The translations under genes were made by a program, and so were the position numbers. The notes below the pieces were generated by a model, which saw only the letters and a program-made list of their open reading frames with translations, was not told where the DNA came from and did no database searches. Below are positions 51,465 through 62,699 of a stretch of DNA of 64,000 bases, in pieces. Every line of letters starts with the position of its first letter. Within the stretch, counting starts at the first letter, position 1. Source of the DNA: Sisyra terminalis (lineage: Eukaryota > Arthropoda > Insecta > Neuroptera > Sisyridae); NCBI GenBank assembly GCA_958496175.1, contig OY292275.1, positions 40,191,701-40,255,700 of the forward strand, written 5' to 3'.

Positions 51465-51665
51465 GGACTAAAGCCAAAGCGCTTATGCCCTACGAGTATA
51501 AGTATGGCGATTCGACCCCGGAAAAATATTTTAACGATAGTTAAGAGTAGTAAAGGTACTAATACAATACTGTATCATGCTTAAGATTTAAATGTGTACA
51601 TATTGTTTGTGCCTTACATCTGGCGACGTCATGCGGTCTGCTTACTAGGGCCAAAAAAATAAATA
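51465..51665 (+). repeat. Second, different tRNA-like SINE candidate
   Basis: AAAGCGCTTATGCCCTACGA, GTATAAGTATGGC and the B-box-like CGATTCGACCCC (51508-51519) look like the 3' half of a tRNA-like head. The stretch ends in GGGCCAAAAAAATAAATAAA. The A box is not clear and no second copy is in the window, so this remains tentative. Confidence 0.35.
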
Positions 51666-51789
51666 AAGGGGGGACCGGTCAAGCACTCATTTTATATCTA
51701 AAAGTAAAAAGAAATTAAACCCAACACCCAAACTGGGGTGGAAAGTATTTAAGATGAAAGAATCACGAATTCGAATAATTCAGAAGCTT

Positions 51790-52055
51790 ATCTGCGTTAA
51801 TTTAAATAAGGGTGGACCACAGGTGAATGGGTCAGTCATAAACAATTAGTCTATCATTTATTAAAAGTTCTTAGTGTAGTGACAGATCAGTTACAATTCA
51901 GTTAGCAATCAGTTAATTGTTGTTAATAAATAAATAAGCGTGTTGTGTGAAATTAATGACGTTTGCGCAATTAAATAAAATTGTTATTGTTGTATGTCCG
52001 ATAACACAATTCCAAACGAGCTTGTCAAATATAAATAATTTATAAAAACATAACA
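51790..52055 (+). mobile_element. LTR-like block 2 (probable Ty3/gypsy-type solo LTR)
   Basis: TTTAAATAAG (TATA-like, about 51800-51810) is followed by GGTCAGTC (initiator-like), then ATCAGTTACAATTCAGTTAG, AATAAATAAATAAGCGTG, GTATGTCCGATAACA and a terminal AACATAACA. The order parallels the 19.2-kb block (TATA, initiator, CAGTTACG, AATAAATA run, ATGTCCGACAAA, AACGTAACA), so the two are probably related LTRs. The left end is not defined and no internal retrotransposon sequence adjoins. Confidence 0.45.
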
Positions 52056-52829
52056 ATTCTAAGATTCTGGAAGATTCGAATCTCTATCTAAATAGTTTTA
52101 GTGTCAAAAATAATAACAGAAAATATCTTTGAACCATTTGATGTTAAATTTTATTTTCATTTAGGGCTTGATACTGTATTTTTCTCAGATTTATCTGGCT
52201 GTTGAACTTTCTGGGAATATACGGAGATGGACTCATGAAATTGTGGAACAGACTTAAAAAATAATCCTACACGTTCCAATGTTAGATTCGGAAATTATGT
52301 ACCAATCATTCCCACAACATTATTACCTGAAAATTTACTAATTCAAACCTCATTGTTAAATTTTTTTAACATGTTTATTACACATATATTATTACACTTA
52401 TTAGAAATTATATTCTTCCTAATAATTAACACCAAAATGATCCAAATAATGATCTGTAACTAGTTAAGGTTGGCTGGTTTTCCATAACTCATAAAAGGCA
52501 ATTTTGAAAATAGGCGAATGGATAATATAACTTTTCTTATATCAATTGCAATTATATTTAATTTTTAAAACTTTTAAAAAGTCCAAAATTATTTATAATT
52601 TTTATATTTATTTTAGTCTCAACATAAATTACAACAATATTATAAAATTTATAATAAGTATATGTAGTCATTTATTCTCTAAATAATACTTCATTATATA
52701 TGTAGAAATAGTAACAAAGTATCATAAATCATAAATCATAGTTGATATACAGATTTTGCAAGCATGAAATATTCCCCAGGAACTGATAAAAATTATCGGC
52801 TTAATTGACAAGTTCGATTAGTTGGTACA

Positions 52830-53009
52830 AAGCTCATAAAAACAAAGTTAGTACTAAGCAAATGTAAAAAAAAATCAAAAAAGAAAAATATCATTGATTT
52901 ATGCTATAAATTTTAGGTAAAAAGCTCATAAAAACAAAGTTAGTATTAAGCAAATGTAAAAAAAAATCAAAAAAGAAAAATATCATTGATTTATGCTATA
53001 AATTTTACA
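52830..53009. repeat. 92-bp tandem duplication, almost identical copies
   Basis: AGCTCATAAAAACAAAGTTA starts at 52831 and again at 52923, and both run through the A-rich TCAAAAAAGAAAAATATCAT to GCTATAAATTTTA. I see only one clear difference inside the unit (GTACTAAG versus GTATTAAG). The near-identity points to a recent event compared with the other repeats here. Confidence 0.95.
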
Positions 53010-54823
53010 AAGTTTAAACTTAAACTCAATTTCTCGCTATCTAATTTCCAATGAAAGTAAAGAAATTTTTCCAGCAATAAATCATAAGACTTATAAAAGG
53101 TCAAAAAATATTCATGTTAACTATAAATTTATTATTTCAGAGATCATAAACATGCATTAGAATTGAATTTGAACATAAGCCTCTTATATTATCTATTTCA
53201 CTTGAATTAATTACATAACACCACTCATGTGTGATAAATAAGTCCAATTTTAGATAACGTTTTATGTTCTCATGAATATTGAAAGAGTTAAATTTCACTG
53301 GGTAGAGCTACTCGCAAGTTCGAAAATATTCCTAAAATCCGTACTGTAAATATTTTAACGATCCATTTCGCTGTCACGTTACATTTGCATTTACCATGTG
53401 AAACGAAAGTTTCTATTTCTACTGCATATATCCATAAAACGACTTAAGCGCCAGAGCTTTTTCAGATAATACTTTATCTAGCGTTACCATTCTTAAAAGT
53501 TATGGTTGTTTTAAAAGATGGTTTTAGGAAGTTATTGGAACAGTTTATTGTGAAGTTTATAATTAACATTGAATATAGATTGCTCCGTTTTCCGGAACGT
53601 GTTCAAACTAATTATAAAGAATATTAAAGTCTTCATGAACTGCGAAAGCATAACGGAATTACAGTTTCTATTAAATATGGAAAATCAATCAGGCTATAGA
53701 ACGTTTTGGAAGCGATGAAACTGATGAGAGGTATTTTGTAAAATACGACTTTAGTTACCCGTTTAATAACGTACTATTATTATTATTACAAAGCCCTTGT
53801 ATGGAAATTTAACAGTGCAATTGAACTGGTTAGATCGAAATAGATATACGGTCGATACACGTCTTCGCTTTTGGTGTGAATGAAATACGTGTTATGATCG
53901 AATGTGGCTATTTCCACGAACACCACGTACGTTTTGTGCATTAATAGACACCACTCATTAGCCGTTATAAAGCTCACTATACAAATTTATTAGCATGAGC
54001 TTGAGCAATATAAGCAAGTCACTATTACAATAGGCATGTTCATAAATACTGAGGCCGGATTTTACTCTTACGTAGCCTTATCGAGCCCAAAGCTCCTCAA
54101 CGATTATCTGATTAATAATTTCAAACTTAGATAAATGTTTATTCAGGATTGTTTATTTAACTTGCATGAGACTGAAAGGGGTCAGAAGTTTTAATTTGCT
54201 TATTGAAATGAATAATAGCCAAAGGAAATTGTTAAGAAATGTTTTATTTATTTACGCCATAGTTCCATAAATAATTTATAATTTGACCCAAAAATGTCTT
54301 ATATATATTATGCAGTGTTGTAACGATAATTATACGTTTATCAAATCACCGGCTAGTTTTTAAAATTATTTAAAACAAATTTGGTATGGTGGTTTTTGGT
54401 TTTTCTTTAAATAATTGTGGAGAGTACTACAATTATCAGCATGCTATTTTTAAATACCGAAATTTGAAGTACTTAATTAATATTTAATGATAATAATGGG
54501 TTAATAAACTTAACTGAATTGATTTTTCAAAAATAACTAAGTAAAGAAATATAAAATCTTAGTAAAAAAAAAAGAAACCACTTCTGAATACACGTTTAAA
54601 TATTCACATAGGTACGCATTGAGGTGCTATTATTGATTCTTCTTCTAACATTGAACTATTTGAAATTTGCATCGATAAATTGAAACTTCCTGTAAGGTAG
54701 ATTCATATGAAAATAGAAACACTCGGTTAATGTCCATTTTTAGTTAATTTAGTTATTTTCATAAAGTTTTTTGAACTTAAAAAATTTTACTCTTTTTTTT
54801 CTTATTGATTATTTTTTTACTTT

Positions 54824-54862
54824 TGTACGACGTTTCGTCGTCTTTTGGGGCTTTATCAAGTA
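54824..54862 (-). ncRNA. Hammerhead-like motif, left arm of the inverted repeat
   Basis: On the minus strand: GTAC, TTGATAAAG (box 1 CTGATGA decayed), CCCC-AAAA-GACGAC (poor stem II), GAAAC, a minimal stem III, C, then GTAC. The GTAC on each side could pair as stem I. Two conserved core bases are changed, so this is a relic at best. Confidence 0.35.
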
Positions 54863-55196
54863 CTCCATCATAAATCATTAATAGTCAATATTGAAAAATA
54901 TAGTTAAAATTGTCGAGACATAAAAGCATTATTGTTGAAACTCTTTTGAAATGTATTTTAGTCATTATCACAGATGAATATCATAAAAATATCACCAATA
55001 AACTTAAAAGTAAGCCAAGATTTTAAGTAATTATTAAATTATATGCATACATTTTAAGTTGAATGGTGATATTTTTGTGATATTCATCAGTGATATGCAG
55101 TAAAATGCATTTTTAAAGAGCTCCAACAACAATGTTTTAATATCTCAACAATTTTACTATATTTTTAACAATATAGACATTTAATAATCTATGATT

Positions 55197-55236
55197 GAGT
55201 TCTTGATAAAGTTCCAAAAGGTGACGAAACGTCGTA
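55197..55236 (+). ncRNA. Hammerhead-like motif, right arm of the inverted repeat
   Basis: CTTGATAAAG (55202-55211), TTCC-AAAA-GGTGAC (stem II partly paired), GAAAC (55226-55230), GTC, then GTAC. The order equals that of the left-arm motif and of the Penelope 3' ends. Core box 1 is mutated. Confidence 0.35.
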
Positions 55237-58200
55237 CAAAAATCAAATAAAATTCGTTAAGAAAAAAATTTCAATATATTTTAAGTCCAAAAAACCTCAA
55301 TGAAAATAACTTAATTGAAAATAGAGAGTAGTTACATTTATTTTTCCTCATGAAATTTTAGAGTTTTATATTTAAAAAAAAAAGGTCGGATTTGGAAAGC
55401 TTGCACTTCTGATGATTGTTACATTTCAAATAACAGTTGAAGCTAATTTTGGTGGAAGTCTTAGAGCTTATTCCGAAAAAATAGCAAAATTTTCGAATTG
55501 TGCTATCTGGGATGGAAAAATTGACCACAAAGTTTGTATTAACGTAATGTATAATGTGTAATATATTATTGAATAATAGTTTTTTGGTTGCCTTAACAAC
55601 TAATGATTTTCTTCTGTTTTTGCGATTGATATTTACTTTACTTGAAGCCGAATTTATTCAATCACCCCAAAAGTCTATTTAATGCAGTCACAATCCGTAG
55701 TAAGATACACCAGATCCTCGGTGATTTGATATTTCTTTTACCAGATATTTCACGAAGAAATTGTTTTTAGACCGAATTTTTCCTTTTTCTTTGGATTTTA
55801 TTCGTAATCATGGTCTTTAAGAGCGTGTATTTGTTTCCTCTTTTCAATTATGTCTAAAGTTGTTTAAATTATCACGTTATTAAATGCAAATATCAATCTC
55901 AAATTCCAATCAATGTGTAGAAATATCAGGAAACTGCCTATTTAGGTATGCTTTGTCCAGGATATCAGGATATCCGGGGCATTTTCTTGAAATAACAGAA
56001 TTCGTAAACCTTCATAGAGTTCGATGGTTTATTGTAATCGTCTAAAGCTAGCACTGGATAACCAATTGTTACAAGTCAAATAAATAATATAAATTCTCGA
56101 GTTAACAAAAAACGGTGATCATTTTTGTAAAAGCTGGGTATCCTTTGTCTAAGTACATTAAAAAGGAAATTTCTTTAGATAAGTTTCAAGATGCTTTTGT
56201 TTCTTTTTTATTATATGTGTATGGAGTATCAAACTTAAAAAATGTGACTTAATAATCAAATTGAAGAAAGTCTACAAAAAATGAGGAATACCTGGCTTAT
56301 TCTTCTAAGAGGTTGTCATAATTTTTTTTCAAATGTTTCTTTTTTTATCAACAAACGGATTTTCCATGGCATTGTAGGGTTTTAACATGCTTATTATGAC
56401 GGGTTCGTTCGATTTGTGTTTTAGGAAAACAACAATAAAAATCTATTTTATTACATACCTTTATGATTAATTTTTCATACTACACACTTATTTATTTATT
56501 TTACAAATCGCTAATCGAAGTAACGGTTGTCGACATCGATTTATTTTTCACAGTTAACTGTTTTTAAACTGTGACCTTACTTGCCACTGTTGAACTGTTG
56601 ACTGTTGATGGTCAACTACCATGTATACAATTTGGTTATATTTTGAAAGCTTTAGAGAGATTCAGATACTTCTCGCATATTCAAACACTCATAGAATATG
56701 CTTTAACATCCTACATTTCATTCTATTTTGATTTTTTGAATTTTTAAATGCCCTAAGTTTGCAACAAAATACTTAATATGATTTTCTCTATTTGAAAAAA
56801 ATTTTCCATTTGGGTTTTTAAGATATAAAACTGTTCTTCTCAGCATTAGTTTAATCCAGCATTTTAAATCATTTTTTTCTATGACAAAAATGACAAGTTA
56901 AAACCAGTTTTATAAATTTTTGGAATTAATAATCCTTTTGAATTTAAACCTAAAAGATATTACCTTATTTTATTAACGATTTAAGAAAACATTATTGCAA
57001 TTTTGAAATATTGCAGATTGTACAGATTGTAATGAAATTTTGCATGTTTATGTTCTCCAGGCAACTAAACTTGATTTTCTACGAAAATTACTTGTTTTCA
57101 CCTTTGTTACGATTATGTTTGTATTAGTATGATTCTAATCAGTTTATTTTATCCTAAAAAGGGTTTAAATTTATATTGTTCTCATACCTACCTACTTTGA
57201 ATAAGTTTAAGATTTTCTGGATTGTTGAATTATTCGAATGGTAGAAGCTTAATTGGCCTAAAACTTAATAAGTATCTCAATATTTTTATTTATTTACATA
57301 AATAATACTAATATATTTGGGTTATAAATAAGATTTTTGGTCTCTATTAAAAAAGCATAGAACAAACGTGAAATGTACAAAATACAAGCTTTCTCTTTGT
57401 GTAAGTTAACTCAAATATTTGTTTTTTTAATTTTGAAACATGATTGACAATACACGTATTACTTCTACCATTCCCCAACTACTACATACTACATGTATAA
57501 ATCGTGGAAAACTATAGTTCTCAATTATTAAATGATTGGTATTTACCATTGTTATATAACTTTTTGGATCACACATATTTATTGAAGAAATTAGAGTTGA
57601 AAACAGTTATTTGGATATCTTTTAAAAAATTCAAATTTTATATCATTGAAGAATAGTATGATACTGATTGTGTTATCTCTTTTCCGTCCCATGTATTCAA
57701 ATATGTGCCTATCACCCTTGGAAAATCATAGATTTGTTCTGTGATTGCAATGAAAAAAGTAGCCAAAATTGTATTTTTTTTATTTTTCCGTTACTATAAA
57801 AAATATGTCAGCAAAATAAAAACAAAATCTTAAAAACTTAACGTTTTATTGTTATCTAGTGCCTATCAAAGCTAATAAAAATGTAATTTTGTTAATGTGC
57901 ATGTGATGAAATATGAGACAATGATAATAAAAGTTTTTACAATTTAGCAATATGGAAAATACGTGAATTGAAGCATAAACATAAACTTTTTACAATCATT
58001 CTTTAAAAAAATAAAAACAAAGCATTTATCGTATTTTTGTTACGAAAAATAGTTTAAAAAACGTTATCATTGAAACCTCAAATTTATGAGAAATAACGCT
58101 TTTAAAAGAAGCTAAGTTTACGATTCTTAGATTTTTATATCTAATAAAGCTCTTGATATTAAAATGTTTTGATTTTAAAATCGTATTTCAAGGATTTGAT

Positions 58201-58430
58201 TTTTTTTAAGCTCTATAATCTCTTCAAAAAATAAAGGATGTATTGGTGGGTTTAAATACTAAATAAATTAATGAAAATATAAATAATTTGCACTCTTATA
58301 TAGTTCTAATATTAGTAGATATGTATGAAACCAAATTACACAAAAAACCAAATTACACAATTATCACAGAAAATCCGACTTTTAAATAGTATTTATTTAA
58401 ATATTCTATTAATTGAGTTTTTTAAAAGGT

Positions 58431-58571
58431 ATTTACCGTCGCTTTACAACTACCAAGGTATATAGAGATTCAAGGGTTAATGAAAATCCGTAAATCGAGA
58501 AATATTGAAAATTGGTATCGAAAACCTACCAGTTTTGGAGCGGTCACCTTGATCACTCGGCCGCCAGTAGA
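58431..58571 (-). repeat. tRNA-derived SINE, copy 5
   Basis: The reverse complement starts TCTACTGGCGGCCGAGTGAT, with the A box slightly changed, then CAAGGTGACCGCTCCAAAAC and TGGTAGGTTTTCGATACC. The B box is damaged. The tail half has ATTTCTCGATTTACGGATTT and GCGACGGTAAAT. Confidence 0.8.
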
Positions 58572-60027
58572 CTAGTTGAGTTATTAATAACAAAAATGTT
58601 CAATTATTTTTAAAAAATATTTTTTTATTCGTTTTCTTGTGAATGTTAATTTGTTAAATGGTGAAAAACTATATTTTATACGAAAGTTAAAAAATGAAAT
58701 TCATCCACTCATGACGTCTTATTTAATAGAGGGTTGACAGAAAAAAATTAAAGTACTTGTGCAATTACTTTTGAAATTATAAAATGGTATTTCTTGAAAT
58801 GAAAAATGAATGTTGTGAAATATAACAAGAATGGAGAAATACGAGAATATAAACACAGTCTGAATTCCAGACTTGTATAAGTTTGGGGTCGAACAAATGT
58901 AGTGTCACAATGCCAGTCACGCGATAATAGTGTATTAATTACGCAGAAATTAAAACTAGGCAGGTATATGGAATAACTAATGGTTATGTTATGAATATTC
59001 ATTCAAATATGAAATATTTGAAAATGTTTTTTTTTACTTATACAAACCAATAAAGAAATTATAGGGATATCTTCATAACGCTACACCTTATAAAATTGAT
59101 ACCAACTTTTATTTAAATTACTAAGTAAAAAATATATAAATTATGAAGGGTAAGAAATAATTTTTCTTTTCATAGCAACTTTAATAAAATTACATTTGAA
59201 TTTTCTTCTATTCATCGTTTCAATTTAATGATATCTGCAGTCAAGTGAAAAACTATTGGAAACTTTGTCTTACTGGAAAACATAGGAACAAAAAATAAAC
59301 TTGGAAAGAGGAACGAATTAAAAGTTAAAAACTTTTCCAGATTCTTTTTGAGAGTAAGCCAATTGTTGAAAGTAACAACTTCACAATGTACACATACCAA
59401 CAAAAATTTGTATAATTTAATATTTCTTAGAGAATTTTGTACTTCTAACAGGTATTATAAACGGAACGAATAAATGTTGTTTTAAAAGCTTTCTAGGGAA
59501 AACTTCTTATTTTTTGTGCCGGTCGAGATTAAAGATAAAATTTGTATAATAACTTGATCATATTTTCAACTAAAAAAAACTTTTTCTTCAAAGAAAAAAA
59601 AAAAATTTCACAAAAAGTAAAATTTACTTAAAACTAAATAAATAAGAATACCAATTACGATATAATTACGAAGATAAAAGCATTATTATTCTATAAAATG
59701 AAAATATTAGATTATCTTTTGTTTTTAAAATTAAGAAAAAATTAAGCCAATTTCAAAAGCGTAAAGAATCTTGTGTGCTATTACATTTCTCGGTGATCCA
59801 AAAGTTCAAGACCACCAAATAAAAATATAATTTTAACATGAAAAATAAAAAAATATTTTGAAATTTCATTTCATTTTTTAAAACAAGTACTAGAATTCTA
59901 TTTGTTTACACATTATTGAGTTAATTAGGAACCTGTTATAATAGTTTTTCTCTGATGAGATTTAAACTATACGTTTTTGTAGAATGACGCCTTTCAATAA
60001 AGATGTTCATTGAAAAAAATCATTTAA

Positions 60028-60185
60028 GCCTACTGGTGGCCAGATCAAGGGGACTGCTCTTAAACCAGTATATGTTGGATTCGAATCTCATATCGTGCAA
60101 ATTCCAGTATTTCTCAGTTTACGGATTTTTCTAAATGCTGAAGTCGCTAAAGACCTTAGTTGTTAAAAGGCAACTGCAAATAATT
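60028..60185 (+). repeat. tRNA-derived SINE, copy 6
   Basis: GCCTACTGGTGGCCAGATCA (A box damaged), TTAAACCAGT, B box GGATTCGAATCTC, CAGTTTACGGATTTTTCTAA and GTCGCTAAAGACCTTAGTTG lead to an AAGGCAACTGCAAATAAT end. Confidence 0.8.
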
Positions 60186-60199
60186 AAAAACAATATTTT

Positions 60200-60260
60200 A
60201 ATCTACTGCCGAGTGCTGAAGGTGACCGCTTCAAAACTACAATTCCGTTCAAAGTTTCAC
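60200..60260 (+). repeat. tRNA-derived SINE, head-only fragment just behind copy 6
   Basis: CTACTGCCGAGTGCTGAAGG, then TGACCGCTTCAAAACTAC repeat the head of the family, only about 20 nt after the end of copy 6. This looks like a tandem or nested insertion into the A-rich tail. Confidence 0.6.
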
Positions 60261-60878
60261 TACTATGGTATTCACATTCTATGGTATTTTTTCAAGTTCA
60301 TGGGATTTCAATTCGATCACTTCCAGAAATGTTGCCATCCAAATATTTATTACGTAATGCTTATTTGGATTAAAGTATAGAATAGACAAGTACTAGAAAT
60401 GGGTTGGTAGGAGTGCATGGGGGAAAATTTGTTCAAGTTGGTATTCTTTTGCGCCTTATATACTCTTTTGTTAAATATTAAATTAAATAATTCAAAAATT
60501 AAAATAAATGGATATAGTTCATGATTTTACCCGTATATCGAAAATAAAATAAAGATCAAAGTAAGCTAATAAACAATACTAGTATACTGAATATGAAATA
60601 GTTATTTCATGTTTTCTTATTATAGCTAAAAACTTTATCATTTTTGCAGAAAGTTATATAAGAAATATTCTTAACATAAAACATATTTCCCGTCAATGTA
60701 CTAAGTAATGTATTCTGTAAAAATACAAAATATATTCAACTGATGAATTGTCTGAAATATAACGAGGAAGGCAAAATAGTTTTAATTAAATACGATTTGT
60801 AAAAAAATAGTATTTGTATTTTAGAACATATATTATAAATACCTTATTTATTAGTAATAATGAAAAAATAAGAGACCC

Positions 60879-61001
60879 GACTCTAGGGTTAGTAAAAATC
60901 TGTAAATCGAAAAATATCGAAAGGTTCCTTGATGCGAGGATCGAACCCAACACCTACTAGTTTTGAAGCGGTCACCTTAACCACTCGGCCACTTAGTAGG
61001 C
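60879..61001 (-). repeat. tRNA-derived SINE, copy 7 (best-preserved head)
   Basis: The reverse complement has GCCTACTAAGTGGCCGAGTG with a perfect A box (TGGCCGAGTGG), GGTGACCGCTTCAAAACTAG and a perfect B box in GGGTTCGATCCTCGCATCAA. It then runs through ATTTTTCGATTTACAGATT and ACTAACCCTAGAGTC. The 3' tail is cut short. Confidence 0.85.
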
Positions 61002-62554
61002 TTTATGCTGCATTGTTGGAATAAATAACTAAACAAAACTAAGAAAGCTATTTAAAAAAACATTTTACTGCTCGCTTTGACTTATATCAAGAAGTTATAA
61101 ATGAAAAAGTTTTATAAATGTATGTATTAAGGAAAAGCTAGAGTGTTTTTTGCAAAAAGTAAACTTAAACTTTCAGTTATATTCATTTTTTACTGCTTTT
61201 TTTTCTTATATTTCATATGTATGCAAAAAATTGTGCAATACAAACGTGACTTGGCAATGATTTTGTCGCTTTTACTCCCAGTGTTGAGCTAAATGAAACT
61301 GCAAGGAAAATATATCGCTATTATTTGGTTTGCTTATTGTAAGCTATATTAGAATACCAGATCTCTGAAAAAAAAGTATTTGACACGTTCAATTGTTTTA
61401 TTTCTTAAAATAGCAAGCTAGAAAAAATATATATTATAATGTTATTTTTAAAAATATTCTTTTAGTTAAGTTTTAAATACCTCAAAAGTGGACATACTGA
61501 AAATGTAGGCTTTCTATGTTTAATTTCAAAGTTTAGATTGCTTTTAAATGTATAAAGTTTCCACTTTTTACTTATTATAGTTTTTAACACCTACACTGTT
61601 AAGAACACCCACTCTTTAGTAATAAGTAATTTAAATGTTACTTATATCATTGTTTCCCAGAATCATAAAAAGTTCGAGCAAATCTAAAAATAAAATTTGA
61701 TTTAAATTATTTGACATAATTAAAAACAACAGTTATTCTCCTTTCGTATTTTATTTTCAATATTTCAACAACAAAAGAAAAGCTTTCAACGTCAATAATT
61801 GGTATTTTAGAAATATACAGAATACATAATCTGCTATTTCATTTTTAAAGGTAATTATAAATAATTATAAACTCATTATGAGTTATATTTAAAGAAATTA
61901 TATTTAAAAACATAAAACAAGTTAAACACATTTGAATATTATTAAAGACTTGTTTCTTAAATTACAGGGTCATTAAAAAGAAGGGTGGCTAGTTAAATAT
62001 ATCATTTTTTCTGACTTTTAGGCATTTTTTATTTTTATCTTGGTATATTTTGTGTTTTGTTTAAAAAAGGTTTAAGTAAATTAAATTCTATTCACAATTC
62101 AATATTTTATTTTGGGAGAACAATTGTGGCAAATTCTTTTCATGTTTTTCATATAAATTGCGTTATTTTACGAAGAATACCTTCGATATTTCGGATGCAA
62201 TTTTCATTTTTATCAGATCTCTATAAAGCCGGGATGTAAAAGCAATTCCTAAACGAACATAAAAGTGTTTTAAACGTACTCGAGTTTTGTTTAAAAATAT
62301 GTATATTTTGGTCAATCTCGTTCCAACGTTCGGTAACAAAATACGAAAACAACTTCCGGCGTAAGGAAACCATAAAAACAAACATTGTGCCACGCTCCGT
62401 TACAAAGAAAATACATTTTACGATAGTAATTTAAGCCTTTCTTATCAGATTTCAATCAAGTCTGGAAAAAATCTTTTTCCTAACAACTTTTATCCTTCAA
62501 TAGGTTGTATCTACATGAAATCATAAATTCGCTAAATTCGCTACCTTGTTTCAG

Positions 62555-62699
62555 ATTTGCCACGTGGGCCAATTGCTCAAGTAGATATCGCAAACGCTGG
62601 CTTAACGACGGTTGAAAGTGAGCCATTGGCTGGGACCCGAATCGAATCACTTCGACTCATGCAAAACGATATCAAACACATCGATGAGAGAGCTTTCAG
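62555..62699 (+). CDS. Second coding exon of the chaoptin-like gene: start of the leucine-rich repeats, 3' part of gene outside window
   Basis: It follows the acceptor TTGTTTCAG (AG at 62553-62554) and ends at CTTTCAG|GTAAGTGAG (GT at 62700), an excellent donor. Joined in phase 1 to the 46.6-kb exon, the split codon gives Asp89 and the frame stays open for all 145 nt, ending in phase 2. The reading DLPRGPIAQVDIANAGL, then an ESLRLMQNDI stretch and IDERAF, shows LRR spacing (L-x-x-L-x-L-x-x-N-x-I, then AF). Chaoptin-type proteins have an N-GL-x-x-(I/V)-E segment at the same place after the cap. None of the other reading frames continues an LRR. The remaining repeats and any membrane or GPI anchor must lie to the right of the window. 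Confidence 0.8.

Larger units (their letters stand above)
54737..55322. repeat. Large inverted repeat (arms of about 272 bp, spacer of about 40 bp)
   Basis: The left arm (54737-55010) and the right arm (55051-55322) are imperfect reverse complements over almost their whole length. Shared landmarks are AGTTATTTTCAT, TTTTGTACGACGTTTCGTC, GCTTTATCAAG or ACTTTATCAAG, ATATAGT, AAAATTGT-GAGA, TGAATATCA-AAAAATATCACC and AACTTAAAA. Each arm holds GACGAAACGTCGTAC, oriented outward. It could fold as a cruciform in DNA or a long hairpin in the pre-mRNA. It is probably two retroelement ends joined head to head. Confidence 0.85.
46875..62554 (+). other. Intron of about 15.7 kb in the chaoptin-like gene
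   Basis: It is bounded by GTAGGA at 46875 and TTTCAG at 62554, and both flanking exons share one frame. I see no LRR-like or other convincing exon inside it. It is AT-rich and holds the tRNA-like SINE and LTR-like block at 51.4-52.1 kb, the 92-bp duplication at 52.8 kb, the inverted repeat at 54.7-55.3 kb and SINE copies at 58.4, 60.0, 60.2 and 60.9 kb. Outside those I see only A/T-rich sequence with homopolymer runs. A slightly GC-richer patch at about 53.78-53.98 kb has no recognisable content. Confidence 0.75.

Noticed and set aside
51600..51625. Retroelement primer-binding site (ACATCTGGCGAC) at the end of an LTR
   Set aside because: The LTR-like block lies downstream, not upstream, of this string, and no gag sequence follows.
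54737..55322. CRISPR-like or virus-like hairpin repeat
   Set aside because: There are only two arms and no spacer-repeat periodicity. The context is a eukaryotic intron.
60879..61001. tRNA gene on the minus strand
   Set aside because: A and B boxes are excellent, but the acceptor stem does not close and the sequence continues into the SINE body shared with other copies.
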